Under the pieces are notes generated by a model. The model ran no database searches, had not been told where the DNA came from, and saw only the letters and a list, made by a program, of their open reading frames with translations. The position numbers were made by a program, and so were the translations under genes. Positions 1 through 8,148 of a stretch of DNA of 56,034 bases are shown here, one piece after another. The stretch spans positions 1 through 56,034 of the forward strand of contig NZ_RFFG01000053.1 of assembly GCF_003696215.1 (NCBI RefSeq), in the 5' to 3' direction. The DNA is from Actinomadura harenae. Its GTDB lineage: Bacteria > Actinomycetota > Actinomycetes > Streptosporangiales > Streptosporangiaceae. Position 1 is the first letter of the stretch, and every line of letters begins with the position of its first letter.

Positions 1-153
1 GCCCGTGCCGCTGCCGGCCGGGACCGCCGCCGCGGGGACGCGGCGGCGGGCGACGATGCGGGCGGGCGTGGCGACGGCGCGGTCGAACGGCGCGTCGGTC
101 AGGTTCGCGGTCTCCGGGAACCGCTCCCGGACGGGGACGTCGGTCTCGCGCAT
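1..153 (-). CDS. AMP-dependent acyl-CoA synthetase, N-terminal fragment cut by window edge
   Basis: Only the first 51 codons are in the window; the rest lies beyond the left edge. The ATG at 153 follows a good ribosome binding site (GTGAGGAA). The fragment contains NLTDAPFDRA followed by an IVxRRRV stretch, matching the N-terminus of the complete acyl-CoA ligase immediately upstream on the same strand almost residue for residue. I infer a second, tandem paralogue of the long-chain acyl-CoA ligase (ANL superfamily), which would activate fatty acids with ATP and CoA. The two genes are 75 bp apart and probably cotranscribed. No catalytic motif is visible because the fragment ends before the AMP-binding core. 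Confidence 0.75.
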   Translation of the reverse strand, partial: MRETDVPVRERFPETANLTDAPFDRAVATPARIVARRRVPAAAVPAGSGTG

Positions 154-228
154 CGGTTCCTCACGGCCGGTCGGAGCGGATCGAACAGGACGGATCGAAC
201 AGGACGGATCGAGCAGGGACGGGACGGG

Positions 229-2016
229 TCAGGTGTAGAGGGCGTCGATCTCGCGGGCGAAGTCCTTCATCACCACGTGGCGGCGCACCTTGAGGCTCGG
301 GGTCATGTGCCCGGCCTCCTCGGTGAAGTCGACCCCGAGGATCTCGTACTTCTTGATCGCCTCGGCGTGCGACACGGACTTGTTGGCCTCGGCCACCGCG
401 CGGTCGATCTCGGCGATGACGTCGGCGTCGCGGCGCAACTCCTCCACGGTCATCGCGGCGGGCTTGCCGTGCTGGGCCTTCCACGGGACGAGGGCCTCCT
501 CGTCCAGGGTGATCAGGGCGCTGATGAACTTGCGGCCGTCGCCGACCACGATCGCCTGGCTGATCAGCGGACAGGCGCGCAGCCGGTCCTCGAGCGGGGC
601 CGGGGCGACGTTCTTGCCCGCCGCGGTGACGAGGATCTCCTTCTTCCGCCCGGTGATCTTCAGATAGCCCTCGGAGTCGAGTTCGCCCAGGTCGCCGGTG
701 TGGAACCAGCCGTCCTCGACGGCCTCGCCGGTGGCCTTCTCGTTGTTCCAGTAGCCGCGCAGGATGTTGACGCCCTTGGCGAGGACCTCGCCGTCCTCGG
801 CGATCCGTACCGAGACGCCCGGGATCGGCTGCCCGACGGTGCCGATCTTCAGCGCGGACGGCCGGTTCACGGTGATCGGCGCGGTGGTCTCGGTCAGGCC
901 GTAGCCCTCGAGGATGGTGATGCCGACGCCGCGGAAGAAGTGCCCGAGCCGGTCGCCGAGGGCGGCGCCGCCGGAGACGGCGTACTGGACCCGCCCGCCG
1001 ACGGCCGCGCGCAGCTTGCCGTAGACGAGGACGTCGAAGACCTTGTGCTTCAGCTTGAGCTTCAGGTCGGGCCCGCCGGCCGAGAGCGCCTTGCTGTAGG
1101 CGATCGCGGTGTCGGTGGCCGCGGCGAAGATCTTGCCCTTGCCGCCGGCGATGGCCTTCTGCTCGGCGCCGCCGTAGACCTTCTCGAACACGCGCGGGAC
1201 GGCCAGCAGGAACGTCGGCTTGAAGGTGTCGAGGTCGGGCAGCAGGTTCTTGATGTCGCTGTGCCCGAGGACGATGCCGCCCTCGATGGTCGCGACCTGG
1301 ATGAGCCGCGCGAACACGTGCGCGAGCGGCAGGAACAGCAGCGTGGACGACCCGGCCACGGTGACCTCGGCGAGCGCGCCCTGGATGGCGTTGCGCGCGG
1401 TCAGCACGAGGTTCCCGTGGGTCAGCTCGCAGCCCTTGGGACGGCCCGTCGTGCCGGAGGTGTACACCAGCGTCGCCACGTCGCCCGAGGACGGGACGCG
1501 CCGCCGCTTGTCGATCTCGGCGTCCGTGACGCCGGCGCCGGAGGCGGCCAGCTCGGTGACCGCGCCCGCGTCGATGCCCCAGACGTGCGCGAGGCCCGGG
1601 AGTCCGTCCCGGACCTCGGCGATCGCCGCGAGGTGCTCGTCGTTCTCGGCGAACACGGCCTTCGCCCCGGAGTCGCCGATGATCCACTTCACCTGCTCGG
1701 GGGAGGAGGTCTCGTAGATCGGGACGCTCACGCCGCCGACGGCCCAGACGGCGTAGTCGATCAGCGTCCACTCGTAGCGGGTGCGGGACATCAGCGCGAC
1801 CCGGTCGCCCGGCTCGATCCCGGCGGCGACCAGGCCCTTGGCGAGGGCGGTGACCTCGGCGGCGAACTCGCCCGCGGTCACGGCGGTCCAGGCGTCGCCG
1901 ACGCGGCGGCGGATGACGATCGTGCCGGGCTTCTCGGCGGCCCGGTCGAACGGCGCGTCGGTCAGATTGGTGGAGTCGGGGACCTCCACCAAGGCGGGGA
2001 CGCTGAACTCGCGCAC
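229..2016 (-). CDS. fadD15: Long-chain fatty-acid-CoA ligase (FadD15-like)
   Basis: This 595-residue ANL-superfamily adenylating enzyme would convert a long-chain fatty acid, ATP and CoA to acyl-CoA. Visible motifs are the P-loop-like YTSGTTGRPKG, GYGLTE, the hinge-region GWFHTGDLG, and the C-terminal catalytic-lysine region GRKKEILVTAAGKNV. Length and motif order fit bacterial FadD15-type ligases, which are about 600 residues and lack a transmembrane anchor. I chose the GTG at 2016 because GAGGAG sits 5-6 nt upstream; a GTG at 2022 is also possible, and a much longer open frame upstream is only GC-driven extension. A paralogue begins 75 bp downstream. An inverted repeat upstream (2069-2084) may be its operator. 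FadD15 in M. tuberculosis lies in a related gene neighbourhood. Confidence 0.9.
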   Translation of the reverse strand: MREFSVPALVEVPDSTNLTDAPFDRAAEKPGTIVIRRRVGDAWTAVTAGEFAAEVTALAKGLVAAGIEPGDRVALMSRTRYEWTLIDYAVWAVGGVSVPIYETSSPEQVKWIIGDSGAKAVFAENDEHLAAIAEVRDGLPGLAHVWGIDAGAVTELAASGAGVTDAEIDKRRRVPSSGDVATLVYTSGTTGRPKGCELTHGNLVLTARNAIQGALAEVTVAGSSTLLFLPLAHVFARLIQVATIEGGIVLGHSDIKNLLPDLDTFKPTFLLAVPRVFEKVYGGAEQKAIAGGKGKIFAAATDTAIAYSKALSAGGPDLKLKLKHKVFDVLVYGKLRAAVGGRVQYAVSGGAALGDRLGHFFRGVGITILEGYGLTETTAPITVNRPSALKIGTVGQPIPGVSVRIAEDGEVLAKGVNILRGYWNNEKATGEAVEDGWFHTGDLGELDSEGYLKITGRKKEILVTAAGKNVAPAPLEDRLRACPLISQAIVVGDGRKFISALITLDEEALVPWKAQHGKPAAMTVEELRRDADVIAEIDRAVAEANKSVSHAEAIKKYEILGVDFTEEAGHMTPSLKVRRHVVMKDFAREIDALYT

Positions 2017-2068
2017 GGCCACTCCTCGGTTGATCACGGCTAAGGCGGGGACGACGGTACAACCTCTT

Positions 2069-2084
2069 GCTACTCGATGGTAGC
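2069..2084. promoter_or_regulatory. Inverted repeat upstream of fadD15, candidate operator
   Basis: GCTAC-N6-GTAGC lies 53 bp upstream of the acyl-CoA ligase start. A TetR-type or similar dimeric regulator would fit, as is common for fatty-acid catabolic genes. A near-identical site (GCTAC-N5-GTAGC) occurs at 22157-22171. The regulator is not identifiable from this window. Confidence 0.35.
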
Positions 2085-2379
2085 TACGGGTCCGCGCAGG
2101 TCGGTAGCGGCCACCTCCGAGGCGTTCGCGCACCGCCCGGGCGACCGCCGCCCGGACGCCGCCCGGACGCCGCGCGGACGCCGCGCCCGGCTCGGTCGTG
2201 AGGCCGCCGGATCCCGTGCGGCCCCGCGAGATCGGGGCACAAGGGGTGGCGGGAGGCGGGGGCGCGGTGGTGCCGGCGTCCGGATCGCCCGGGGGAGCCC
2301 GGCGTGATCGTCGCCACACGGTCACAGCTGGGCAACGTCCGGGGTGGGCCGCGGACCCCCGGTTCCCGCTGGCCTACCC

Positions 2380-2406
2380 TTGACCAGGACATATTCAGCT
2401 TATGCG
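2380..2406 (+). promoter_or_regulatory. Possible cutC promoter
   Basis: TTGACC at 2380-2385 and TATGCG at 2401-2406 are separated by 15 bp, in an unusually AT-rich patch just before the cutC ribosome binding site. The spacer is 2 bp short of ideal, so this is only a candidate. Confidence 0.3.
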
Positions 2407-2418
2407 AGGAGGCGCGCG

Positions 2419-3111
2419 GTGGCCCTGCTGGAAGTGATCGCGCTGACCGCGGAGGACGCTCGTGCCGCCGAGGCGGGCGGCGCCGACCGTATCGAGGTGG
2501 TCGCCGACATGGCCGCGGACGGCCTCACCCCCGATCCGGAGGTCGTCGCGGAGATGCGGCGGGCGACGTCCCTGCCGATGCGGACGATGCTGCGGGCCAA
2601 TTCCGGCTTCCGCACCACCGCACCGGAACTGGACCGGCTGCGCCGCGCCGCCGGGGATCTGGCCGAGGCGGGCGCGGACGGCTTCGTCCTCGGCTTCCTC
2701 GACCCGTTCGGCGCGGTGGACGCCGCGTCGGTCGCCAAGCTCGCGGCCGCGCTCCCGGCCGATCTCCCGTGGACCTTCCACCGGGCCCTGGACCACGCCA
2801 CCGACCCGCTCGCCGGGTGGGCGGCCGTCCGGATGCTGGGCTGCGACGCCGTCCTCACCGCGGGGTCCGCGCGCGGCGTCGAGTCCGGGCTGGACGTCCT
2901 GGCCCGCCGCGCCGCCGAGGGCCCGGCGTCCGCGCGGCTGCTGATGGCGGGCGGGGGGCTCCGGCGCAAGCACGTGGCCGCCCTCGCCGCGGCCGGGGTC
3001 GGCGCGTTCCACGTGGGGACGGCCGTCCGTCCCGACGGCTCCTGGGACGCCTCGGTCGACCCGGCGCTGGTCGCCGAGTGGCGCGCCCTCGTGACCGCCG
3101 CCTCCGCCTAG
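2419..3111 (+). CDS. cutC: CutC family protein
   Basis: This 230-residue TIM-barrel protein is of the CutC family, historically called copper homeostasis protein; its biochemical role is unproven. Family features visible are EVIALTAEDARAAEAGGADR at the N-terminus, MRTMLR, the WTFHRALDH strand end, and GSARGVESGL followed by MAGGGLR. The start is the GTG at 2419 because AGGAGG lies 7 nt upstream; an upstream ATG at 2344 would add a non-homologous, proline-rich leader. The gene is monocistronic between a divergent ligase and a downstream metallophosphoesterase that has its own promoter. No copper-binding cluster is evident. Confidence 0.88.
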   Translation: MALLEVIALTAEDARAAEAGGADRIEVVADMAADGLTPDPEVVAEMRRATSLPMRTMLRANSGFRTTAPELDRLRRAAGDLAEAGADGFVLGFLDPFGAVDAASVAKLAAALPADLPWTFHRALDHATDPLAGWAAVRMLGCDAVLTAGSARGVESGLDVLARRAAEGPASARLLMAGGGLRRKHVAALAAAGVGAFHVGTAVRPDGSWDASVDPALVAEWRALVTAASA

Positions 3112-3170
3112 CGGTCAAGGGACCGATCAACACGGCGGGGCTCGTCGTGCCCGTTCCCGGCGGCGCCTAT

Positions 3171-3176
3171 TAGGCT
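3171..3176 (+). promoter_or_regulatory. -10 element of a leaderless promoter for the metallophosphoesterase
   Basis: TAGGCT is followed by exactly 6 nt and then the ATG at 3183. No Shine-Dalgarno sequence precedes the start, so transcription probably begins at the start codon. Confidence 0.55.
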
Positions 3177-3182
3177 CGTTTC

Positions 3183-3950
3183 ATGCGGATCCATGTGGTG
3201 AGCGACGTCCATGGCCGCGCGGAGGCGCTCAGGCATGCCGGGGACGGCGCGGACGCGCTGGTCTGCCTGGGCGACCTGATCCTGTTCGTCGACTACTCCG
3301 ACCATGGCCGGGGCATCTTCGCCGACCTGTTCGGGGCGGAGAACGCGGACCACTTCATCGCCCTGCGCACGGCCAAGCGGTTCGACGAGGCGCGCGACTT
3401 CTCCCGGCGGATGTGGTCCTCGCTGGACGGGGACGCCTGGCCGCACATCGAGAAGGCCGTCCGGCGGCAGTACGCCGAGCTGTTCGACGCGATGCCGACG
3501 CCCGCCTACCTCACGTACGGGAACGTCGACGTGCCGCGGATGTGGGGCGACTTCGTCCGGCCGGGGCACACCGTCCTGGACGGCGAGGTCGCCGACATCG
3601 GCGGCGTCCGGTTCGGGTTCGTCGGCGGCGGCCTGCGGACCGTCTACCGCACCCCGAACGAGGTCGACGACGAGGAGTTCGCCGCGAAGGTCGCGGCGGT
3701 CGGCGCGGTGGACGTCCTGTGCTGCCACATCCCGCCCGCCGTCCCGGAGCTGCTGTACGACACGGTCGCGCGGCGGTTCGAGCGGGGCAGCGAGGCGGTG
3801 CTCGAGGCGATCCGCGCGACGTCCCCGCGCTACGTGCTCTTCGGCCATGTGCACCAGCCGCTCGCCCGGCGGATGCGGATCGGCCGGACGGAATGCATCA
3901 ATGTGGGTCATTTCCGGGCGAGTGGGAAACCCTACGTACTGAACATCTGA
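3183..3950 (+). CDS. Metallophosphoesterase
   Basis: This 255-residue calcineurin-like phosphoesterase would be cytoplasmic. The two-metal ligand motifs appear in order: DVHG (D8, H10), CLGDL, GNVD, CCHIPP and the C-terminal GHVHQ. These match the family pattern DxH-GD-GN(H/D)-H-GHxH, with the third block carrying D rather than the more usual H. The substrate cannot be read from sequence; related proteins hydrolyse cyclic nucleotides or other phosphodiesters. The start is supported by the -10-like TAGGCT 6 nt upstream. The SRPBCC gene follows 68 bp downstream. Confidence 0.85.
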   Translation: MRIHVVSDVHGRAEALRHAGDGADALVCLGDLILFVDYSDHGRGIFADLFGAENADHFIALRTAKRFDEARDFSRRMWSSLDGDAWPHIEKAVRRQYAELFDAMPTPAYLTYGNVDVPRMWGDFVRPGHTVLDGEVADIGGVRFGFVGGGLRTVYRTPNEVDDEEFAAKVAAVGAVDVLCCHIPPAVPELLYDTVARRFERGSEAVLEAIRATSPRYVLFGHVHQPLARRMRIGRTECINVGHFRASGKPYVLNI

Positions 3951-4018
3951 CCGGACTCCGCGAGGATGTACGGCGGCGGAGACAGGCACGGAACACGGAG
4001 CCGGAGGGGAAGGGGCCC

Positions 4019-4453
4019 ATGGCGGACCGCACGAGCTCGTCCATCACGATCAAGGCCGCGAAGGCCGACGTCATGGCGGTGATCGCCGACCTGGACGCCT
4101 ATCCCGAGTGGGCGGGCGGCGTCCGCTTCGAGGTCACCGAGACCGGCGACGACGGCCGCGCCCGCGGTGCCCGGATGTCCCTGGAGGGCGGCCCGATCAG
4201 CGACACCGTCGGCCTCGCCTACACCTGGGACGGCGACGACGGCGTCCGCTGGGAGCTGGTCGAGCCGGGCACCATGGTGTCGGGCCTGCGCGGCGCCTAC
4301 ACCCTGTCCGGCACCGGCCCCGGGGAGACCGAGGTCACCTACGAACTGGCCGTGGACGTCCGGATCCCGATGATCGGCATGATCAAGCGCAAGGGCGAGA
4401 AGCGGATCATCGACTCGGCGCTCAAGGGCCTGAAACGGCACGTCGAGCGCTGA
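4019..4453 (+). CDS. SRPBCC (polyketide cyclase/START-like) family protein
   Basis: A 144-residue single-domain helix-grip protein. The N-terminal pattern of a beta strand (SSITIKAAKADVMAVIADLD) then YPEWAGG is typical of the SRPBCC/Rv2185c-type family, which binds hydrophobic ligands; no ligand or reaction is known for this subgroup. GGAGGGGAAGG lies just upstream of the ATG at 4019, so I reject the longer frame beginning at 3413, which overlaps the phosphoesterase. In mycobacteria and streptomycetes close relatives sit beside acyl-CoA ligase, acyltransferase or glucokinase genes, as here. This hints at lipid handling, which is inference only. Confidence 0.85.
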   Translation: MADRTSSSITIKAAKADVMAVIADLDAYPEWAGGVRFEVTETGDDGRARGARMSLEGGPISDTVGLAYTWDGDDGVRWELVEPGTMVSGLRGAYTLSGTGPGETEVTYELAVDVRIPMIGMIKRKGEKRIIDSALKGLKRHVER

Positions 4454-4550
4454 GGGCGACGGGACGGCGACACGTCGGGCGCCGGGCGGTGTGCCGTCTC
4501 GGGCGCGAGCCGCTACCGTTTCCCGCCGACCAGGGATGGACAATGTTCTC

Positions 4551-5087
4551 ATGACCGACCAGCAGCCAGGCGACCTCCTCGACGAGGCGGCCAAGCTCCT
4601 CGACGCCGTCCGGCGCCGTGTGGGCGACGCCGCCCGCGCCGCTGCGTCCGGAACGCCGTCCTCCCTGGACGACGAGGACGACGAGGACGTCTGGGGCCGC
4701 GCCACCAAGCGCGCCCCCGAGGATGCCGCCGAGGACGCCTCTGAGGACGCCACCGAAGACGCCGCCGGGGAGCCCGAAGGAACCCGGGCGGAGGCGTCCC
4801 GTGGCGGGGCGGCGGGCGAGGACGTGTGGGCGCAGGTCCTCGAGGAGGAGCGGCGGGCCGAGGCAGGGCCTTCGGAATGCCAGAATTGTCCGGTATGCCG
4901 TGCGATCGCACTGGCGCGCGAGTCCGGTCCGGACGTCCGGCGGCATGTGGAGCAGGCCGGACGGTCGCTGCTGGCGGCGCTGTCCGACGTGGTCGCCGCC
5001 TACGAGCGCACCCGTTCCGGACGGCCCGGACGCTCCGGCCGGAACGGTCCGGACGGTCCGGCGGGATCCGCGGCGGACATCGGTTGA
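4551..5087 (+). CDS. Acidic conserved protein with a CxxC-x-C-type cluster
   Basis: 178 residues. The first 40 form an amphipathic helix rich in Leu and Ala. A strongly acidic low-complexity linker follows with repeated EDA(A/S/T) units, then SECQNCPVCRA, which could bind a metal, then a helical segment ending in an Arg/Gly/Pro-rich tail. I recognise this as the kind of protein regularly encoded directly before actinomycete glucokinase (DUF5304-like in my memory), but it has no assigned function. ATG 4551 is preferred over ATG 4536, whose AGGG lies immediately next to the start codon. It ends 31 bp before the glucokinase start and is probably cotranscribed with it. Confidence 0.7.
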   Translation: MTDQQPGDLLDEAAKLLDAVRRRVGDAARAAASGTPSSLDDEDDEDVWGRATKRAPEDAAEDASEDATEDAAGEPEGTRAEASRGGAAGEDVWAQVLEEERRAEAGPSECQNCPVCRAIALARESGPDVRRHVEQAGRSLLAALSDVVAAYERTRSGRPGRSGRNGPDGPAGSAADIG

Positions 5088-5118
5088 CAACTCAACGAAT
5101 TGGCGGAGGGAAACGCTC

Positions 5119-6063
5119 ATGGCCCTGACCATCGGCGTGGACGTGGGCGGGACGAAGGTCGCCGCCGGTGTCGTCGACGACCGGGGGAACATCCTGGAGA
5201 AGGTGCGGCGGCCGACGCCGTCCACCAACCCCAAGGAGACCGCCGAAACCATCGCCGAGGTCGTCGACCTGCTGAAGGGCAAGTTCGAGGACGTGACGGC
5301 CGTCGGTCTCGGCTGCGCCGGGTTCGTGGACGAGACGCGCTCGGTCGTGATGTTCGCGCCCAACCTGGCCTGGCGGGACGAGCCGATCAAGGCGATCGTC
5401 GAGGGCCTGGTCGGGCTGCCCGTGGTGGTCGAGAACGACGCGAACGCCACGGCCTGGGGCGAGGCGCGCTACGGCGCGGGCCGCGGGCACGACTACATGG
5501 TCCTGGTCGCGCTCGGCACCGGCATCGGCGGCGGCCTGGTCATCGACGGCGAGCTGTACCGGGGACGGTTCGGGGTCGGCGCGGAGTACGGGCACGTCCG
5601 GGTCGTCCCGGACGGGCGCCGCTGCGGCTGCGGCAACCGGGGCTGCTGGGAGCAGTACGCCAGCGGGAACGCCCTGGTCTACGAGGCGCGCGAGCTGGCC
5701 CGGGTCTCCCCGGCCCTCGCGGGGCGGCTGCTGGAGCTCGGCGGCGGCAAGCCCGAGGGGATCAACGGCCCGCAGGTCACCGAGGCCGCCCGCGAGGGCG
5801 ACGCCGCCGCGCTGGAGTGCTTCCGCACGATCGCGCAGTGGACCGGCCAGGGCCTGGCCGACCTCACGGCCGTCCTCGACCCGGGCTGCTTCGTCATCGG
5901 CGGCGGCCTCTCCGACGCCGGGGACCTGCTCCTGGAACCCGTCCGGCAGGCGTTCACCAACGCCCTGACCGGACGCGGCCACCGTCCGCTCCCCGAGATC
6001 AGGATCGCCGAACTCGGCTCGGCCGCCGGCATCGTCGGCGCCGCCGACCTCGCCCGCCTCTGA
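5119..6063 (+). CDS. glkA: ROK-family glucokinase
   Basis: 314 residues. It phosphorylates cytosolic glucose to glucose 6-phosphate and in streptomycetes also participates in carbon catabolite repression. Features seen are the ATP-binding DVGGTK at the N-terminus, END (D107, catalytic base region), LGTGIGGG, EYGHV, and the ROK zinc motif CGCGNRGCWE (C169, C171, C176). Length and motif order fit GlkA closely. GGAGGG precedes the ATG at 5119. TTGACA overlaps the end of the preceding gene, but I see no matching -10, so cotranscription with 4551-5087 is more likely. A branched GC-rich hairpin follows the stop. Confidence 0.95.
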   Translation: MALTIGVDVGGTKVAAGVVDDRGNILEKVRRPTPSTNPKETAETIAEVVDLLKGKFEDVTAVGLGCAGFVDETRSVVMFAPNLAWRDEPIKAIVEGLVGLPVVVENDANATAWGEARYGAGRGHDYMVLVALGTGIGGGLVIDGELYRGRFGVGAEYGHVRVVPDGRRCGCGNRGCWEQYASGNALVYEARELARVSPALAGRLLELGGGKPEGINGPQVTEAAREGDAAALECFRTIAQWTGQGLADLTAVLDPGCFVIGGGLSDAGDLLLEPVRQAFTNALTGRGHRPLPEIRIAELGSAAGIVGAADLARL

Positions 6064-6065
6064 CC

Positions 6066-6123
6066 TCCGGACGCCGCTGCCTCCGGACGGCTCCGACCTC
6101 CGGAGGCCCTGGCGGCGTCCGGA
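6066..6123 (+). terminator. Branched hairpin after glkA
   Basis: Outer arms TCCGGACGCCGC (6066-6077) and its exact complement (6112-6123) enclose a second CCTCCGG/CCGGAGG stem. No T-tract follows, as is usual for actinomycete terminators. Confidence 0.5.
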
Positions 6124-6181
6124 CGTGAACGCCGCTCCAGGCCGAGGCCGAGGGCGGTGTGCATCGCGGGAGGGGAAGACC

Positions 6182-6883
6182 GTGGGTGTGACGGTTCGGG
6201 TGGTCAGCTACAACATCAGGTCGCTGCGGGACGATCCGGACGCGGTGGCGCGGGTCGTCCGCGCGCTGCGTCCGGACGTCCTGTGCCTCCAGGAGGTGCC
6301 GCGCTTCGGCAGCTGGTGGTGGCAGCGGCGGCGCCTCGCGCGCGCGTGCGGGATGCGCGTCGCGGCGGGGCGCCGTGCCTGCGGCCTCGCCGTGTTCACC
6401 GCGCCGCGCGTCGAGCGCGTGGCCCGCGAGTTCCATCTGCTGTCGCGCGTTCCCGGCCTGCACCGGCGCGCGCTGGCCGTGGCCGTCCTGCGGGTGGACG
6501 GCGTGCCGCTCATCGCCGCGACCACGCACCTGGACCTGGCCGACGAGCCGCGCCTGCGCCATGCCGGCGAGATCCTGGCCCGCCTGGAGCGCGCCAGGGC
6601 CCGCCACCGGGGCCCTCTCGTCCTCACCGGTGACATCAACGAGGAACCCGGAGGCCAGGCCTGGGGACGCCTCGTCCGGCACTTCCAGGACGCCCACGCC
6701 GTGGCCCCGGACGGGGACGCCCTCACCTTCTCCGCCGCCGATCCCGCCCGCCGCATCGACGGCGTGTTCGCGGACCGGGGCGTCGAGGTGCTCGGCTGCG
6801 GCGTCCCCGCGGATCCGGAGCTCGCGGACGACTACCCGAAGGCCACCGACCACCGGCCCGTCCTGGCCCGGCTGCGCCTCTGA
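6182..6883 (+). CDS. Endonuclease/exonuclease/phosphatase (EEP) family protein
   Basis: 233 residues with the EEP (DNase I-like) fold signatures: SYNIRSL at the N-terminus, LCLQEVP (metal-binding Glu), TTHLDL, TGDINEEP and the C-terminal ATDHRPV. These fit a Mg-dependent phosphodiesterase or nuclease; family members cleave DNA, sphingomyelin or inositol phosphates, so the substrate is open. No signal peptide is present. GTG 6182 is preferred because GGAGGGG lies 6-7 nt upstream; GTG 6188 is an alternative. It lies between glkA and a convergent membrane protein. Confidence 0.82.
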   Translation: MGVTVRVVSYNIRSLRDDPDAVARVVRALRPDVLCLQEVPRFGSWWWQRRRLARACGMRVAAGRRACGLAVFTAPRVERVAREFHLLSRVPGLHRRALAVAVLRVDGVPLIAATTHLDLADEPRLRHAGEILARLERARARHRGPLVLTGDINEEPGGQAWGRLVRHFQDAHAVAPDGDALTFSAADPARRIDGVFADRGVEVLGCGVPADPELADDYPKATDHRPVLARLRL

Positions 6884-6905
6884 GCGACCGCCCTCGGAAG
6901 CCTGG

Positions 6906-7805
6906 TCAGACCACGGCGCCGTCGTCGTCCGGGGGACGGGGCTCGTCGCCCATCCGCAGGACGAGGGTGACGAAGCCGCCGATGAAGGCGGCGACGGCGA
7001 GGAAGGCCGCCCAGCCGGGGACGTCCCAGTTGAGGACGACCGTGATCAGCAGGTAGAGGGGCCCGCCGACCAGGGCGATCCAGGCGCCCTTGGTGAGCGG
7101 GTCGGCCGTCGGGAGCGGCGGCGGGGGCGGCGGGACGTAGTGGCCGTTGTCGTCGGGGGGCGGGAGCTCGTCCTCGTCGTCCTCGAGGTCGGCGGACCGG
7201 ATCACGCGGGCGCGGGGGAGCCGGCCGGTGCGGTCGTCGCCCTCGCCGGGGGGCTTCTCGTCCTCGCGGATGTTCTCCAGCTCGGGCCAGGGGACGCGGT
7301 CGCCCTCGGGCTCGGCGTCGAAGTTGGCGACCAGGTCGGCGAAGATCGCGGCCTCGTCGAGCTCGGGCGGTTCGGGGGTGGCGCCGGAGTCGGCCCCTTC
7401 GGCCCGGGACCCGTCACCGCCCGCGTCCGGCGCGGCCGGAACGTCCTCGGACGCGGAACCGGAACCGGAACCGGAACCGGGACCGGAACCGGGACCGGAA
7501 CCGGCCGCGGAGGAGGGGGGCGCGGGGGGCGGGTCGTCGGCGGCGGCGCCGTCCGAGCCGCGGGACGCCGCGTCGCGCAGCCGCGTGAGGTGGACGCGGA
7601 GGATGCCCTCGGCGGTGTGCTTGAGGTCGACGTCCACGTAGAGGCGGTCAAGGTCCTCGTCGGCGGACGGCTGGTCGGGCGGGGCGGCGTAGGCGGCGAC
7701 GCCCGCCTCGCGCAGCGCGTCGAGCATCGCGTCCGCGAGGTGGGGGGCGAGGTCCACCAGCGGGGCATAGGTGTCGGCGGTCAGGCCATTGCCTCGGCGA
7801 CTCAC
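6906..7805 (-). CDS. Actinobacterial membrane protein with acidic linker and two C-terminal transmembrane helices
   Basis: 299 residues. The N-terminal 75 residues form a folded alpha/beta region (LAPHLADAMLDALREAG, then DVDLK). A long disordered linker follows with a GSGPGSGPGSG repeat and acidic stretches, then a proline run. The C-terminus has two hydrophobic helices (GAWIALVGGPLYLLI and AAFLAVAAFIGGFVTLVL). It resembles proteins annotated DUF308-like beside plsC/macS in other actinomycetes, but I cannot assign a function. GTG 7805 has GGAG about 9 nt upstream. The Gly-Ser linker is encoded by a hexanucleotide repeat (7455-7504), a likely site of length variation. Confidence 0.75.
   Translation of the reverse strand: MSRRGNGLTADTYAPLVDLAPHLADAMLDALREAGVAAYAAPPDQPSADEDLDRLYVDVDLKHTAEGILRVHLTRLRDAASRGSDGAAADDPPPAPPSSAAGSGPGSGPGSGSGSGSASEDVPAAPDAGGDGSRAEGADSGATPEPPELDEAAIFADLVANFDAEPEGDRVPWPELENIREDEKPPGEGDDRTGRLPRARVIRSADLEDDEDELPPPDDNGHYVPPPPPPLPTADPLTKGAWIALVGGPLYLLITVVLNWDVPGWAAFLAVAAFIGGFVTLVLRMGDEPRPPDDDGAVV
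7455..7504. repeat. CCGGAA/CCGGGA hexanucleotide microsatellite inside a coding region
   Basis: About eight consecutive copies of a 6-bp GGAACC-type unit, with two G-for-A changes. It encodes the (Gly-Ser/Pro-Gly-Ser) linker of the membrane protein. Changes in copy number stay in frame. Confidence 0.85.
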
Positions 7806-8000
7806 GGGGTCGGCTCCTTCGACTCCTGCGTGACCGATGGCACCGGCATGACGGCCTCCGCTCCCCCATTACTCTGTGTACGGCGTGTGCACTCGCGCGT
7901 GCACGAGGCACGCCGGTCGGCGGCTCACCCGGACACCCCGAAACGTGTGTCCCACGGTATTCGCTGCGCCGCCCGGAACAAGCCCTCGGGCACACCCGAT

Positions 8001-8026
8001 TGTGGTACTGCTGTACTTCCACAGCA
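8001..8026. promoter_or_regulatory. Overlapping inverted repeats, candidate operator
   Basis: TGTGG-N13-CCACA (8001-8023) overlaps the perfect TGCTGT-N6-ACAGCA (8009-8026). CTACGGT follows closely and could be a -10 region for plsC-macS. Confidence 0.35.
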
Positions 8027-8106
8027 GAGCCTACGGTCCCCGGGCACCCCCGCGCGCGCGAAGCGGTGGCCGGAGCGGTCCCACGGTGTGGGCAGCACCC
8101 CGCTCA

Positions 8107-8125
8107 GATGGGAAGATGTCCCATC
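8107..8125. promoter_or_regulatory. Inverted repeat directly before the plsC ribosome binding site
   Basis: GATGGGA-N5-TCCCATC is perfect and ends about 10 bp before AGGAAGG. It could be an operator or an mRNA hairpin affecting plsC translation. Confidence 0.4.
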
Positions 8126-8148
8126 ATCTCCCTTAGGAAGGTGTCGTC

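Larger units (their letters stand above)
2017..2418. other. Divergent intergenic region between fadD15 and cutC
   Basis: About 400 bp without a convincing gene. It should hold the promoter of the ligase (leftward) and of cutC (rightward). An inverted repeat lies at 2069-2084. The middle (about 2150-2190) has short direct repeats of a CCCGGACGC-type unit. Open frames crossing it lack ribosome binding sites and are very proline/arginine rich, so I read them as chance. Confidence 0.6.
7806..8148. other. Divergent intergenic region upstream of plsC-macS
   Basis: 343 bp without a supported gene. It contains GTGCAC-N6-GTGCAC (7887-7904), two overlapping inverted repeats at 8001-8026, and a third at 8107-8125. 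Both flanking genes should be transcribed from here. Confidence 0.6.

Noticed and set aside
277..2043. Long plus-strand open frame opposite the acyl-CoA ligase
   Set aside because: GC bias creates long frames on the opposite strand; no ribosome binding site, no family motif, and the opposite strand carries an unmistakable ligase.
5085..5118. TTGACA before glkA as a promoter
   Set aside because: No -10 hexamer at suitable spacing; the Shine-Dalgarno sequence follows too soon.
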